NCBI GenBank assembly: GCA_039090855.1
Contig: CM076996.1
Coordinates: 51,240,469-51,304,468 of the forward strand
Length of the DNA: 64,000 bases
Direction: 5' to 3'
From: Macrothele yani
Taxonomy: Eukaryota; Arthropoda; Arachnida; Araneae; Macrothelidae
The first letter of the stretch is position 1. Every line of letters begins with the position of its first letter. A program made the position numbers and the translations under genes. Under the pieces are notes generated by a model that was not told the DNA's origin, did no database searches, and saw nothing but the letters and a program-made list of their open reading frames with translations. Below, piece by piece: positions 1 to 9,527 of the stretch.

Positions 1-24
1 GAAGTCTTTTGCGAGCATGGATTC

Positions 25-213
25 TCATTGCACAATACGCCATAAGTGAATTTCGCCGTCTTCAATTTCGGTTGCACTCAATGTCTTTGACGTTTCAAAT
101 AACTCACACCAACTTCTCTTAACGAATCTTCGGATCCAGGCTAAAATTCTAACAATGTGGGAGAACCTTGAAAATTTCTCAAAAATCGTCAAATTCTCTG
201 GTTGAATAACCAA
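25..213 (-). pseudogene. BEL/Pao pre-integrase fragment
   Basis: A 62-codon stretch reading FSRFSHIVRILAWIRRFVK and then SATEIEDGEIHLWRIVQ. This resembles the conserved helical segment just before the H2C2 integrase zinc finger in BEL/Pao pol (a SSxxxLLRVTAW..RF pattern, then LTxxEIxxAE..). It is on the same strand and in the right order relative to the RT fragments. The integrase core would lie to the left of the window. Confidence 0.7.
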
Positions 214-438
214 GGACGTTGTTTTTCACTTTCGCTGTTCAGGGCTAATCAATGCTTCTTCAACACTATCATCACCGCTTGACCAATTTTTGGGTGGGCT
301 CTTCAACCATTCGGGACCCTCCCACCATCTGGACCTTATGAGTTGATCAGAACTCCATCCCCTCGACGGGAGGTCCATAGGGTTCCTGCTTCCAGGAATG
401 TGTGTCCAGTCATCAGAGTTGGTGAGCTTCCAAATTTC

Positions 439-675
439 TTAAACTTGATTATGTACGAACGTGCCCCACTGATCCGTTCTCTTAATCCAAGCCAGGACAG
501 TCGTAGAGTCCGTCCAGTATCTCACCAAAGCTATATTGGTGTTTAGTGCTTCTAACACAAATCTTGCAAGATGAGCTCCCAGTGTGCAGGCAAGTAGTTC
601 CAACCTCGGGATAATCATTTTCTTTAGGGGAGAAAGGCGCGATTTAGCTCCCAACACGTGGATTTCCGCTCCCAT
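439..675 (-). pseudogene. BEL/Pao A17/RNase H-like fragment
   Basis: A 78-codon stretch with KKMIIPRLELLACTLGAHLA and YWTDSTTVLAWIK, a highly typical BEL/Pao segment after the RT: the IPRLEL motif and the WTDS acidic motif of the RNase H-like fold. It lies downstream of the RT on the same strand with about 440 bp of frame-broken sequence between. Family assignment is firm; no function is retained. Confidence 0.85.
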
Positions 676-1118
676 GGGCGTCTCACAACGTAGGAAGATT
701 GCAGTCGCATAGGCATTCTAACTGCCGTCGCAAAACACATGAAGAGACCAACTTTCGGGATCTCCAAAACCTACTCTTCGAGAAAATGTTAGTTCATTTA
801 TTTGAGAAATTTAAGTTGCAATTCATTCGGCAAGGAGGTATCCCAGTCTTTCTTGTCGGCCTATGCCTGCTGCACCAACAATTTGGCAGGTAACATCACT
901 GGAGCTAAAATTTCAATTGGATCAAAAATTTGTTGTGTCATAGATAAGATTTCTCTCTTAGAGACACCAAGAGATCTTGACTCAATTTTGCATCGGATAC
1001 AGAGGGTATCTTCGTTTCAATTCCACAAGAGTCCCAATAAAGGTACTGTCTCTTTAAAATAAATATCAATGTGAGGGTGCTCAGCTAGGAAGTTTTCTCC
1101 AACTTCATTCATGGGACC

Positions 1119-1673
1119 TTACATCCATATTCGCAAATCCATTCTGGCTTCTGCAAACAACTTTGTAGATTTCAAGATGAATTCTCTTAATTCTCTCAGA
1201 TCATTCACCGAGGTGACACAGTTGTCAATATAGAAGGTTTTGCTAAGAGTCTCTGCAAAGGATGCAACTTCCTCCGATGCATTAGAGAGAAGATGTCGTA
1301 TCACGGCTGCCAAGAGGAAGGGGCTGCATGTGAGTCCAAAAACCACTCTCCTGTGTCGAAACACCTGGATCCTATTCCTGTCATCCCACCGTAGAAACCT
1401 CAAAAATTCCTGATCCTCCTTCTTAACTTCAATCTGCAAAAAGGCACGTCTGATATCGGTGGCAACTCCAATGGCATCTTTCCTAAACCTCAGTAAAATA
1501 GACGGTATCTGTTCCATTAGATTGGGTCCTCGGACCAGACAATCATTAAGTGAAGGAGACTCCTGCCCCTGACAGGTAGCATCAAATACTGGTCTTATTC
1601 GAGTTGTGGAACTGTCAAGTTTCACTACGGGATGGTGCGGAAGGTAGTGGCTCTTCTCCTCCAACTCTTGCAA
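1119..1673 (-). pseudogene. BEL/Pao reverse transcriptase fragment
   Basis: A 184-codon stretch with the BEL/Pao RT signature: RIRPVFDATCQGQESPSLND, then GVATDIRRAFLQIEV (motif A, catalytic Asp in ATDI), then VVFGLTCSPFLLAAVIRHLL (motif B region) and FYIDNCVTS (motif C; the family usually has YVDD, so the second Asp is replaced by Asn here). It stops at 1119, where the intact family would run on into RNase H. It overlaps the upstream fragment out of frame. The altered YIDN box suggests loss of polymerase activity even apart from the stops. Confidence 0.88.
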
Positions 1674-2208
1674 GGGTCTCTATCACCTGTTCATCGAGCC
1701 ACTTCTGGAATACTTGATTGTACTCCCAATACTGATTCATAGCTCTAAGCTTCTTCGTCATATTGAAGAGTCTCTTTTCTGCAAAATGTCGATTGGAAAC
1801 AAGGTATTGTCGATTATTCAACCAAAGCAGACTTACACAGTAGCGACCATCTTCCCTTCTGTCAACGGTGCTCAAAAACTGTTTTTGGACTTCTTCTGCC
1901 AAAGCAGTTTTGTTGACACAGGCACCTGGCTCTCTTATACCTATAGTCTCCAGATCCCAGAGTTCCTGAACGTTCATGTTCTTAACAATCATGCAGATCA
2001 CTGACCCGACAGCGGCCTTAGGTTCTTCATCATAGCAGGTTGATCCACAAATCGTCCAACCCAATTTCGTTTCGATTGCTGTCAGGCCTCCTGGAAGCTG
2101 ATTGATTCGACCTGTTAAAATTTGACCATAAATGTCACTGCCAATCAAAAGTTTGATCTTCGGGCAGCCAGGTCCCCAATCAAAGATCCAGTTCCCATTA
2201 CATATCAC
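1615..2208 (-). pseudogene. BEL/Pao pol: protease end and RT entry
   Basis: A 197-codon open stretch. It contains LLIGSDIYGQI followed by a segment ending LGWTICGST, the usual BEL/Pao passage between aspartic protease and RT, then a long linker including KRLFNMTKKLRAMNQYWEYN and FQKWLDEQVIE. It shifts frame at about 1665: the RT continues in another frame with QELEEKSHYLPHHPVVK. The upstream gag/protease is missing, because the 5' side stops at the LINE tail near 2204. It is a fragment and cannot be functional alone. Confidence 0.85.
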
Positions 2209-2312
2209 TAAGCTGTTCTCTGAGATTCAGAGGTTAGCTCCAAAAAGAAATACAGAAATACAAACTTCCAGATATTTTTACTTATTGTTGCCGTCTCAAA
2301 CTTCTCCATTTG
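2204..2312 (-). mobile_element. LINE-alpha 3' end fragment
   Basis: About 105 bp matching the 3' UTR end of the LINE at 2508-5712 and of the LINE tail at 17500-17585. The shared block includes CTCTGAGATTCAGAGGTTAG. A second copy of the same block lies at about 2510-2620, so two LINE tails bracket the inverted BEL piece. Confidence 0.75.
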
Positions 2313-2495
2313 TGGATCAACCTGCTATGATGAAGAACCTAAGGCCGCTGTCGGGTCAGTGACCTGCATGATTGTTAAGAACATGAACGTTCAGGAACTC
2401 TGGGATCTGGAGACTATAGGTATAAGAGAGCCAGGTGCCTGTGTCAACAAAACTGCTTTGGTGGAAGAAGTCCAAAAACAGTTTTTGAGATCTAG
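2313..2495 (+). repeat. Inverted copy of the BEL/Pao segment
   Basis: The + strand here reads CGSTCYDEEPKAAVGSV and onward to EEVQKQFL. That is the protein encoded on the minus strand at about 1868-2050, with only a few differences. It forms an inverted repeat with the main BEL copy across a ~110-bp LINE tail spacer. Confidence 0.85.
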
Positions 2496-2658
2496 TTCCC
2501 ATACATACATATAACTAAGCGGTTCTCTGAGATTCAGAGGTTAGCTCCAAAAAGAAATACAAACTTCCAGATATTTTTACTTATTGTTGTCGTATCAAAC
2601 TTCGCCATTTACAGCGATCTTGACATACAACTCGTGCTTCACTGATATCCATTACACG

Positions 2659-3783
2659 TCATACACATGATCTTTTATACTTAATACTCATAATCTTTTT
2701 CTCATGCAGACACTCCTGAATCTGATCGACCCATGCCTTCCTTGGCCTTCCTCTGCCTTTCCTTCCTGCCACTTGGGCTGAAAATATTTTCTTAGTAAGC
2801 ATTTCATCACTCATTCTTTCAACATGGCCAAACCACCGAAGCATATTGGTCTCCACCTTGCTAACAACATTTTGCTTTACATCACACAACTGCAATACAT
2901 CTTCATTCCTCACACAATCAGATCGTGTCTTGCCACAAACCCCACGTAAGAAACTCATTTCTCCAGCACCCAAACGACTCCTATGTTTCTTCTGCAGTAC
3001 CCAGGTTTCACTGCCATACATCAGAGTAGGAACAATTACTGTTTCATACACAGCCATGCGGGACTCTCTAGAGAACCCATCATTCCTGTGAAAACCTCCC
3101 AGAGCAGCTATGACTTTCAAAGAAGAATTCACTCGCCTACTGATTTCACCATCCAACTTGTTCTCTCTGTCAAACATGCTTCCTAAATACACAAACTCAC
3201 TCACCTGGTTAATCACAGTGCTATTTATACTTACATTACATTCAGTGCTACCCATTCCTCTCTCAAACGCCATAACTTTGGTTTTTCTCTTATTTATACT
3301 CAGTTTGAATTTCATGCAAACTTCGTGCATCCGAGTCAACATATTCTGCAACTCACTTTTGCTCTCTGCCAACAGGACAGTGTCATCAGCATACAGCAAT
3401 CTGCACACACGGATATCACCAAGACATAAACCACTATTATCTATTTTGGCCTCTCGCATGCATGCGTCCATAAATATATTAAACAGCCATGGGGACATTA
3501 CATAACCTTTTCTAACTCCTGCACCAAAGGAAAACCATTTTGACAAAACACCATTCACTCGTACACAAGCTCTACTACCAGCATACATGGCTTTTACACT
3601 ATTAAGTAGATTCCCAGTAACACCATATTCATTCAATACCTTCCACAAAAGTGTCCTATTGACTAGGTTGTAAGCTTTCTCTAAATCTATGAAGGCAGTA
3701 AAAACTTTCTTCCCAACAGCCAGATACTTTTCAATCATCGTGCGTAATGCAAAAATCTGGTTAGTGCAGCCTTTACCAGGCAT
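2659..3783 (-). pseudogene. LINE-alpha reverse transcriptase and C-terminal region
   Basis: A 374-codon stretch from the PGKGCTNQIF motif onward. RT motif A lies at AFIDLEKAY (residues 30-38), motif B in GVRKGYVMSPWLFNIF (about 89-104) and motif C is YADD at 131-134. The C-terminal part (TLMYGSETW, then LRWFGHVERM and GRGRPRKAWVDQIQ) is typical of this LINE type. Long enough that the RT is intact over this part, but it is cut off from the endonuclease, so the copy is probably dead. It ends shortly before the 3' UTR. Confidence 0.9.
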
Positions 3784-3961
3784 AAAACCACTCTAAACAT
3801 CCCACACTTTCAATGATGTAAGACCCCGTACTTTTTCAATAACAACCTTACCAAACACCACGATAGTTCTTGCATTCAGTCTGATCACCTTTTCCCTTAT
3901 ACAAGGGAACAATGATAGCATCCTTCCAATCCCGAGGGACCATTCCTAACTCCCAGCACAA

Positions 3962-4744
3962 CTAGCAAATTTCAGTTAACCAGTCAATTATAGAGTCACC
4001 ACCATATTTCAACATCTCTGCAGTTATGCCATCAACTCCTGGAGCCTTACCATTCTGAAGAGATTTTAGAGCTTTACACACTTCTTCTCTTGAGATCCCT
4101 CCTGTGCTTTCATCCCTCATTGTGACATCATCTGCATCTGTCTCAGAATCATTTTTGCTCTCCTGATCTAATAACTCAGAGAAGTATTCGCCCCATCTGT
4201 CACTTAACTCATTGGGCTCCCGTATCATTTCCCCAATCTCATTCTTCACACAACTTACAACTTTGTTTCCCCTATTTTTCCTGAGTCTCATGTACTTCCA
4301 GAAGGACTTTCTATCTTTCCAAAAAGCCAGTTCATGCCTTTCCACTTTCTCTTTCCTATCTTTTGCCTTACTGTGGCGAACCAGCTTAGCAGCTTCACGC
4401 TTCTTACAGCGATATTCATCCACAGAGACTCTACCTTGCAACATCCCCAAATAGGCTTCCTTCTTTTTCTTTACTGCCTCTTCAATCTCACTATTCCACC
4501 AAGCATCACCTCTATTGTTACCCACTATTGTGGTGCCACAGACCTCTTTAGCAGCAGTGACAACACAGTTCTTAAAACATTCCCACTTCTTTTCTACATC
4601 CCTCTCACCAGACTTCAGATGCTTCAGTCGTTCTCTGAGTAAGTCAGAATACTGCTGATGATCTTCAAGGAGCCTATCAACCTTTATTCTTTCTATCCTG
4701 GGTCTCTTCCTATTCCATTTCCTCCAACCAACATTAAGTTTCAC
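3962..4744 (-). pseudogene. LINE-alpha linker and RT N-terminal part
   Basis: A 260-codon stretch covering the linker after the endonuclease (KLNVGWRKWNRKRPRIERIK) and the start of the RT (LQNGKAPGVDGITAEMLKYG, the RT0/RT1 motif shared by many LINEs). It stops at 3962 in LTEIC. Between 3962 and 3783 the homologous RT motif is present but out of frame. Strongly charged and Lys-rich, as is usual for this linker. Confidence 0.87.
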
Positions 4745-4830
4745 TCGTGAGTATATGTGTGTATATACTTGTGGTTGAAAAATGTATTAGATACACACAA
4801 ATCATTCTCAATGCAGAGTTCAATTAATCT

Positions 4831-5031
4831 TTAACCATTATCATTCACACAAGGATCATTAAACTTACCTAGAACATTGTCAGAAATTGCATTCTGCACA
4901 CCTACTCTAGCATTGAAATCCCCTGCTATTATAACTTTTTCTTTAGCACCAAACTGGCTCAAAACAGCTTTTAGCTCATTCCAGAAATCTTCTTTCTTAT
5001 CAGAAGGTTCCGAGTCACAAGGAGCATACAC
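4831..5031 (-). pseudogene. LINE-alpha APE endonuclease, middle part
   Basis: A 66-codon stretch with MYAPCDSEPSDKKEDFWNEL and then KVIIAGDFNARVGVQN. The GDFNAR box is the catalytic Asp/Asn motif of APE endonucleases. It continues the endonuclease at 5050-5454 after a frame break, and stops at 4831 near the NDNGERLIELC region seen intact in the copy at 49093. Confidence 0.85.
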
Positions 5032-5049
5032 TACAACAATTACAATTCT

Positions 5050-5454
5050 CTAAAGTTTCACTTTCAAACGAATCCAGAGAATTCTCTCACTTATGCAACT
5101 ATAGTGAATCAAGTTGCTCTTCATCTTTTCACTTAAAATCACACCTACACCAGCCTGTCCTCTCATATTATCCAATACTCCAGACCACACACTCACCATG
5201 CCATTCACTTCTTCTACTCCAATTTCCTGCTTTTTGGTTTCACTTACACACAGCACATCCAGTCTATACTTATTCATCTCCTCAATCACCTCACTCATCT
5301 TGCCATTTATACCTCTAGTATTCCATACACCAATCTTACATTCACTCAGCCGAGATCGCTTTCTCATACGCTCGTTTAGAAAGTCCAGGTCGATTCCGTA
5401 GTGGACCGTCCTTCTCAAGTGTGGTAGGTCCACCACATCCCACACTTGAGTCAT
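5050..5454 (-). pseudogene. LINE-alpha APE endonuclease, N-terminal part
   Basis: A 134-codon stretch beginning just inside the 5' UTR boundary. It contains KIGVWNTRGINGKMSEVI, LDVLCVSETKKQEIG (the catalytic Glu of APE nucleases lies in VSETK) and GQAGVGVILSEKMKS. It stops at 5050 in ERILWIRLKVKL; the next domain piece at 4831-5031 follows after a short frame break. The domain would nick target DNA for target-primed reverse transcription in an intact copy. Confidence 0.85.
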
Positions 5455-5712
5455 TCTTAATATTTCTTTTTGTCTTTTTAATCAGGTAAGTACATCAGTG
5501 TGGGGGATTAGCCCACAGCTGAGGGTTCCAGTTGGTCATTCAACCTAAGGATTCTGGAACAAAACCCAGTGAGTTGGGGTCTTTTCGCCAATGTCACACA
5601 GAACTAGCTTGCACCTCTCCAAGATTCACAGATGCCCTAGTTGCTGTTGTGTGTGCCATTGTTACCACGGAGCGCCCCGAGGAGGCAAACTCATCGCTCA
5701 CTATGACCGCCC
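5455..5712 (-). mobile_element. LINE-alpha 5' UTR
   Basis: About 260 bp between the endonuclease start and the 5' end. The same block appears at 50936-51200 (+) in front of another LINE-alpha copy, which fixes the 5' end near 5712. Shared landmarks include the stretch around the words TGAGTTGGGGTCTTTTCGCC. No promoter motif is recognised. Confidence 0.7.
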
Positions 5713-6247
5713 AAAGACTAATATACATGGATGTCATAAACAAAATATGTAAAGAAAAATATTAGTAAAGAAGGAAAGTTGAAATTCCAGGAGCTTTGGG
5801 AGAAATTACTGGGGAAAAATCTAACAGAAGATGGAAGAAAGCGGAAATCTAGAATTGTTTCAAAATTATTTGAAAGCTCAAAGAAAACCTTGCTTATATT
5901 AAATTTTTATGTTGCAGCTCTACCTCTTTTGAAAAAATACATACAATTATTTCAAACAAAGGAGCTTATATTCAGTGTGCAAAATACATGTAAAAGACAC
6001 TACCATTATGTAGTGATTAATTCATAAGGTTTTTGATGAGCAGAAGCAACTATTCTTGGATTTTTTAGCTTGTTTCTTAAAACAAGAGATACTGAGAGGC
6101 AAACCTGTGAAAGATTTGATAAAGCAAACCTGTGAAAGATTCATGGATCAGGAACAGACTCCATTATTTTGGAAAGCAAATCAAATGACATTGTGGTAAA
6201 AAAATTTAAACCAGGCTGCTGAAGCTTTTATTCAATGTGCAAAATAC

Positions 6248-6433
6248 ATGCAAAACACACTACCATTATGTAGTGATTTTTTAATGTACATCTCAGCTAA
6301 TGATCCTTCTGCAAGGGGACATAATCTAACTTTTAAAAGACTTAAAAAACTTCCACAGTTCCTTACAAATATATTGAATTCAGAGGAAATGGAAAGCTAT
6401 GCTCTGAAAATTCACCAGTATGAGGTTGATTAA
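6248..6433 (+). pseudogene. hAT-A transposase fragment
   Basis: A 61-codon stretch (PLCSDFLMYISANDPSARGH, then LKKLPQFLTNILNSEEMESY) of a hAT-like transposase before the dimerisation region. It stops at 6433, but homologous sense continues in the same direction (SPVDEVGNFVKND). Family assignment rests on the downstream LVESSF-type motif and overall pattern; no catalytic residue is visible in this piece. Confidence 0.5.
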
Positions 6434-6591
6434 TGACTTCTATCTCCTGTTGATGAAGTTGGAAACTTTGTAAAAAATGATGCATGGTGGACAAAGGTGT
6501 TTAACCTCTCCAAGTACACTATGTTATCTAAAATAGTAAAGGCCTTGATATAATGCTTTCATGCTCCACTGGTTGAAAGTTCTTTCAGCTG

Positions 6592-6770
6592 ATGGTTGAA
6601 ATCATAGGTATAAAATCAGGAAGAATGAACGTTGAAACCTATTCAGCTATACAAACTGTGAAGTATAAACTTAAAGCACAGGGTAAGTCTGCAGTTAATT
6701 TCTTCAGTAAAGAAATTTTTTTGCAAGAAGCAGTTGATGCCAAAATCTTAGGACATCAAAAAAAAAAAAA
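6592..6770 (+). pseudogene. hAT-A transposase C-terminal fragment
   Basis: Reads IKSGRMNVETYSAIQTVKYK and then AVNFFSKEIF, the region just after the dimerisation motif in a hAT-like transposase. It is interrupted at 6771 by the end of hAT-B (CAGGGTGTCTACTG). The same protein sense resumes at 9342 with KKVTPKKLRGKEKELSAKRK, showing hAT-B landed inside this coding region. Confidence 0.55.
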
Positions 6771-6971
6771 CAGGGTGTCTACTGGTCATGAAAGTCATGA
6801 AAAAGTCATGAAATTGAGCAGGTGGTCATGAAGTAATGAAATTCAGTGGGTGGTCATGATTTTTTTTTCTTCTTTTGTATCAGCACCTGAATGAAGACAA
6901 GTTTGCACACCTAGAAGAAAACACAAACCAACACCTTTATAAACCGGTGGCTTTCATCAAAAGCTGATGTT

Positions 6972-7260
6972 GTGAAGAGGGAATATTTGCAATTTTCTGA
7001 ATCTTCTAAAAAACAACTGAAACAGTTCAATCCTAAGGAGGACAAACTTGATCACTTCCTGATAGATTTACTACAAAGTGCAAACCATGACTTTATCAAG
7101 TTCTTACAGAAGCGGCTATGCATGTTTCATGGCAATGCTGCAGTTGAAAGAGGCTTTTCTGTTAACAGAACTTTTGATTGAAAACTTAGAAGAAGATGCA
7201 GTTGTTGCAGAAAGAAGTGTTTACAGTGCAATACAATCGTTAGGTGGTTTAGCTAAGTGA
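6972..7260 (+). pseudogene. hAT-B transposase C-terminal fragments
   Basis: Two overlapping frames together read FIKFLQKRLCMFHGNAAVER, GFSVNR, then ENLEEDAVVAERSVYSAIQS. This is the hAT dimerisation-type C-terminus (AxxERxFS.. pattern). A frameshift near 7170 separates the halves. Lys-rich sequence continues to about 7510 in broken frames. The N-terminal DNA-binding and catalytic parts are absent, so this copy is internally deleted. Confidence 0.65.
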
Positions 7261-7738
7261 GAAAAAACTGAATGTGGACATCACAAAATCAATGATATTA
7301 GCTGTCAAAAATGCTTCATCAAAAAGAGTAGAAGCCTTAAAGAAAAAGAAATCTGACAAAGATGAAGTGATCAATCGTAAAAGAAGACCAATGCAAGAAC
7401 TAAAATAGCTCAAAGATAAGAAAAGAAAGCTTATAGAAAAGGCAAAAGAAGAAGCTGAAGTTCTAGATTCTGAGATAACAAGTTTAGCTAAGATACTTAA
7501 ACACTGAGTCTTTCACTGTGAAATTTCAGTCTCTATAAATGTTGTACATTCATAGTTTTTATATGGCCTTAATAAAAATTTGTAAGTTTTTACATCATTA
7601 CCATGTTAAAAGAATGTGTATTAATAGATGTAATGATAAATATTTCTGAAAATAGCCATACCCCATCCTAGATAAGAGTTGAATGTTTTTATTTCTTTAA
7701 ACACACAGAATTTGGTGAATGGCATAGTGCAAGTCATA

Positions 7739-8961
7739 CACTGAAGTGCTAGAAAAACTGGTACAGGCGAGCTCATGCAAAATACGTAGCAACGTCACCT
7801 ATGCGTGTACTCGGTTGCATCCGCCAATGCGTATATAAAGCGATAGACATCCTTGCCAGCTGTCGGAGCTGTTTTCACCATGAGAATGACAAGTAATAAC
7901 GATTTAAGCGATTTTCAACGCAGTGTCATAGTGTTGGCGCTCGTGAGATGGGCCATAGTATTTCGGAGGTAGAAACGAAGTTTGGATTTTCAACGACGAC
8001 CATTGCAAGGGTGTACCGTGACTACAAGAATTCCGGAAGAATCTCCAACCTACGATACCAGTGTGGCTGTAAAAAGACATTGGGTGAACGTGACCATCAT
8101 CGGCTGTCAATAATTGTTTCACGCGATAGGCGTGCAACACTCTCGCAGGTATCATCGGAATTCAATGCTGGAGCCTCAACAAGCATCAGCGTCCGGACTG
8201 TGCAACGTACCCTGTACGATATGGGCTTTGGGAGCCAACGCCCAACTCGAATCCCCTTGATGGGTGCACGACACAGAGCTATGTGCCTAGCTTGGGCACG
8301 GCAACACAGCCACTGCATACTTGATGACTGGAAACAAATAGCCTGGTCTGATAAGTCGCGTTTCCAACTGTGGCGGGCAGATGGAAGGATTCTTGTGTGG
8401 CGCACACCCCATGAAGCCATGGATCCCGCCTGTCAACAGGGAACGGTACCAGCTGGTGGGGGGTCAGTAATGGTATGGGGTGTGTTTAGCTGGACTTCAC
8501 TGGGACCCCTGGTATGTCTACAAATGTCTGTAACCGGGCAATGCTATATATGCGCATCCTTTCTGATGAGGAACACCCGTTCATGTCCTGCATTCATGCT
8601 GATGGGTTGGGCCTGTTCCAACAGGACAATGCACCTCCACACAAGTGTCGAACGCCACATTATGGTTAGAGGAGCATTCGTCTGAATTTGGGGTGTTGCC
8701 ATTCCCACCCAAGTCCCCAGATCTGAACGTGATAGAACACATTTGGGATGCCATGCAACACACTATCGAACACAGGAATCCAAGACCTTGGAATACACAC
8801 AAATTGTGGAACGCTCTGCAGGAAGTATGGTGTGCATTGCCTACAGCATATTTCCAGAAGCTAGTGGAGTCCATGCCCTGTCGTATTTCTGCAGTCCTGC
8901 GCTCCCGTGGGGGACCTACCAAGTATCAGACTGGTGTACCAGTTTTTCTGGCACTTCAGTG
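7739..8961 (+). mobile_element. Tc1-like transposon nested in hAT-B
   Basis: A 1223-bp element with inverted ends starting CACTGAAGTGCTAGAAAAAC (left) and CACTGAAGTGCCAGAAAAAC (right, complement), flanked by TA at 7737-7738 and 8962-8963. Size, TA duplication and a DD34E transposase identify the Tc1 group. It is the innermost of three nested transposons here. Confidence 0.93.
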
Positions 8962-8968
8962 TACATAA
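7880..8968 (+). pseudogene. Tc1-like transposase (frameshifted)
   Basis: Starts at an ATG at 7880 (SNNDLSDFQRSVIVLAL), shifts frame before 7948 (MGHSISEVETKFGFSTTTIA, helix-turn-helix), and shifts again near 8640. Catalytic motifs are visible: WSDKSRF (first Asp), QQDNAP (second Asp, near 8620) and SPDLNVIEHIWD (Glu at the DD34E position). About 340 codons in total, the normal size. At least two frameshifts make it a pseudogene, though the catalytic triad survives. Confidence 0.9.
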
Positions 8969-9341
8969 TTACATTATTCATGTTAAGCAATTTTAGTGAC
9001 ATAAGAATTACATTCAGCTTTCATCTCAACTGGCTTTCGGGTAGGGGTTCATTACCCCCCCCTATAGCCATTTTAGCATTTAGCAGCAATATTATAGACA
9101 CATCAGTTTTGCCTAAACTGTTGTCGTTTAGAATTAATTTCAGTGTTTGTAAAAATAAAAAATAACCTGGGATCTCAAGCCAAGGGTATTAGATTATGAG
9201 TCTAGAATGGTTGTCATTGTGCCACGCATTGTCGAGAAGTCATGAATTTAACTGAAGATGTCATGAAAAGGTCATGAATTTAACTGAAGATGTCATGAAA
9301 AGGTCATGAATTTGTTTCATTGGAAATCAGTAGACACCCTG

Positions 9342-9470
9342 AAAAAAGTTACACCAAAGAAATTGAGAGGAAAAGAAAAGGAGTTATCAGCAAAAAGAAA
9401 AAGTTAGCAATGGACACCAGAAAAGGGCAAAATATCTTTGAAGCAACCTGTTTAAAAACCATAGCACTTC
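9342..9470 (+). mobile_element. hAT-A, right part
   Basis: Resumes the Lys-rich C-terminal sense of hAT-A (KKVTPKKLRGKEKELSAKRK) immediately after the hAT-B end. The right end of hAT-A was not identified; about 60 bp of AT-rich sequence follows before the mariner. Confidence 0.5.
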
Positions 9471-9527
9471 TAGTCATTTTGTTTTACATAAGGTACATAT
9501 TCAAATATATATTACAATACATACATA

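Larger units (their letters stand above)
1..2203 (-). mobile_element. BEL/Pao LTR retrotransposon, decayed internal pol region
   Basis: The minus strand reads, in order, the end of a retropepsin-like region, the BEL/Pao reverse transcriptase, the RNase H/A17-type region and the segment before the integrase zinc finger. The order matches BEL/Pao pol. The reading frame is broken at about 1665 and by several later stops, so it cannot make a polyprotein. No LTR is seen; the element runs off the left edge and is cut at about 2203, where LINE tail sequence begins. Confidence 0.88.
2508..5712 (-). mobile_element. LINE-alpha copy 1, near full length but decayed
   Basis: A non-LTR retrotransposon on the minus strand: 5' UTR at about 5455-5712, APE-type endonuclease, RT, C-terminal region, short 3' UTR, and a TATG-type microsatellite tail at about 2508. 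Two further copies occur at 49037-50935 and 50936-54177, and a 3' piece at 17216-17585. The reading frame is broken at several points. The clade (RTE-like or related) is not settled. No target duplication was found. Confidence 0.87.
5713..6770 (+). mobile_element. hAT-A, left part of a decayed hAT-like transposon
   Basis: Frame-broken pieces read as a hAT-like transposase C-terminal half: KRLKKLPQFLTNILNSEEME, DEVGNFVKNDAWWTKVFNLS, a LVESSFS dimerisation-like motif near 6565, then SGRMNVETYSAIQTVKYKLK. A ~50-bp block near 5968 recurs near 6230 with small changes (GTGCAAAATACATG), an internal duplication. hAT-B has inserted at 6771; the coding sense resumes at 9342. No ends were identified. 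Confidence 0.6.
6771..9341 (+). mobile_element. hAT-B, nested in hAT-A
   Basis: Terminal inverted repeats CAGGGTGTCTACTG at 6771 and its complement ending at 9341. Both ends carry arrays of GTCATGAA-type words (6789-6860 and 9229-9310). The site sits in an A run, so the target duplication cannot be measured exactly. The interior holds frame-broken C-terminal transposase pieces (6972-7520) and a Tc1 element at 7739-8961. Its insertion splits hAT-A. Confidence 0.82.
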
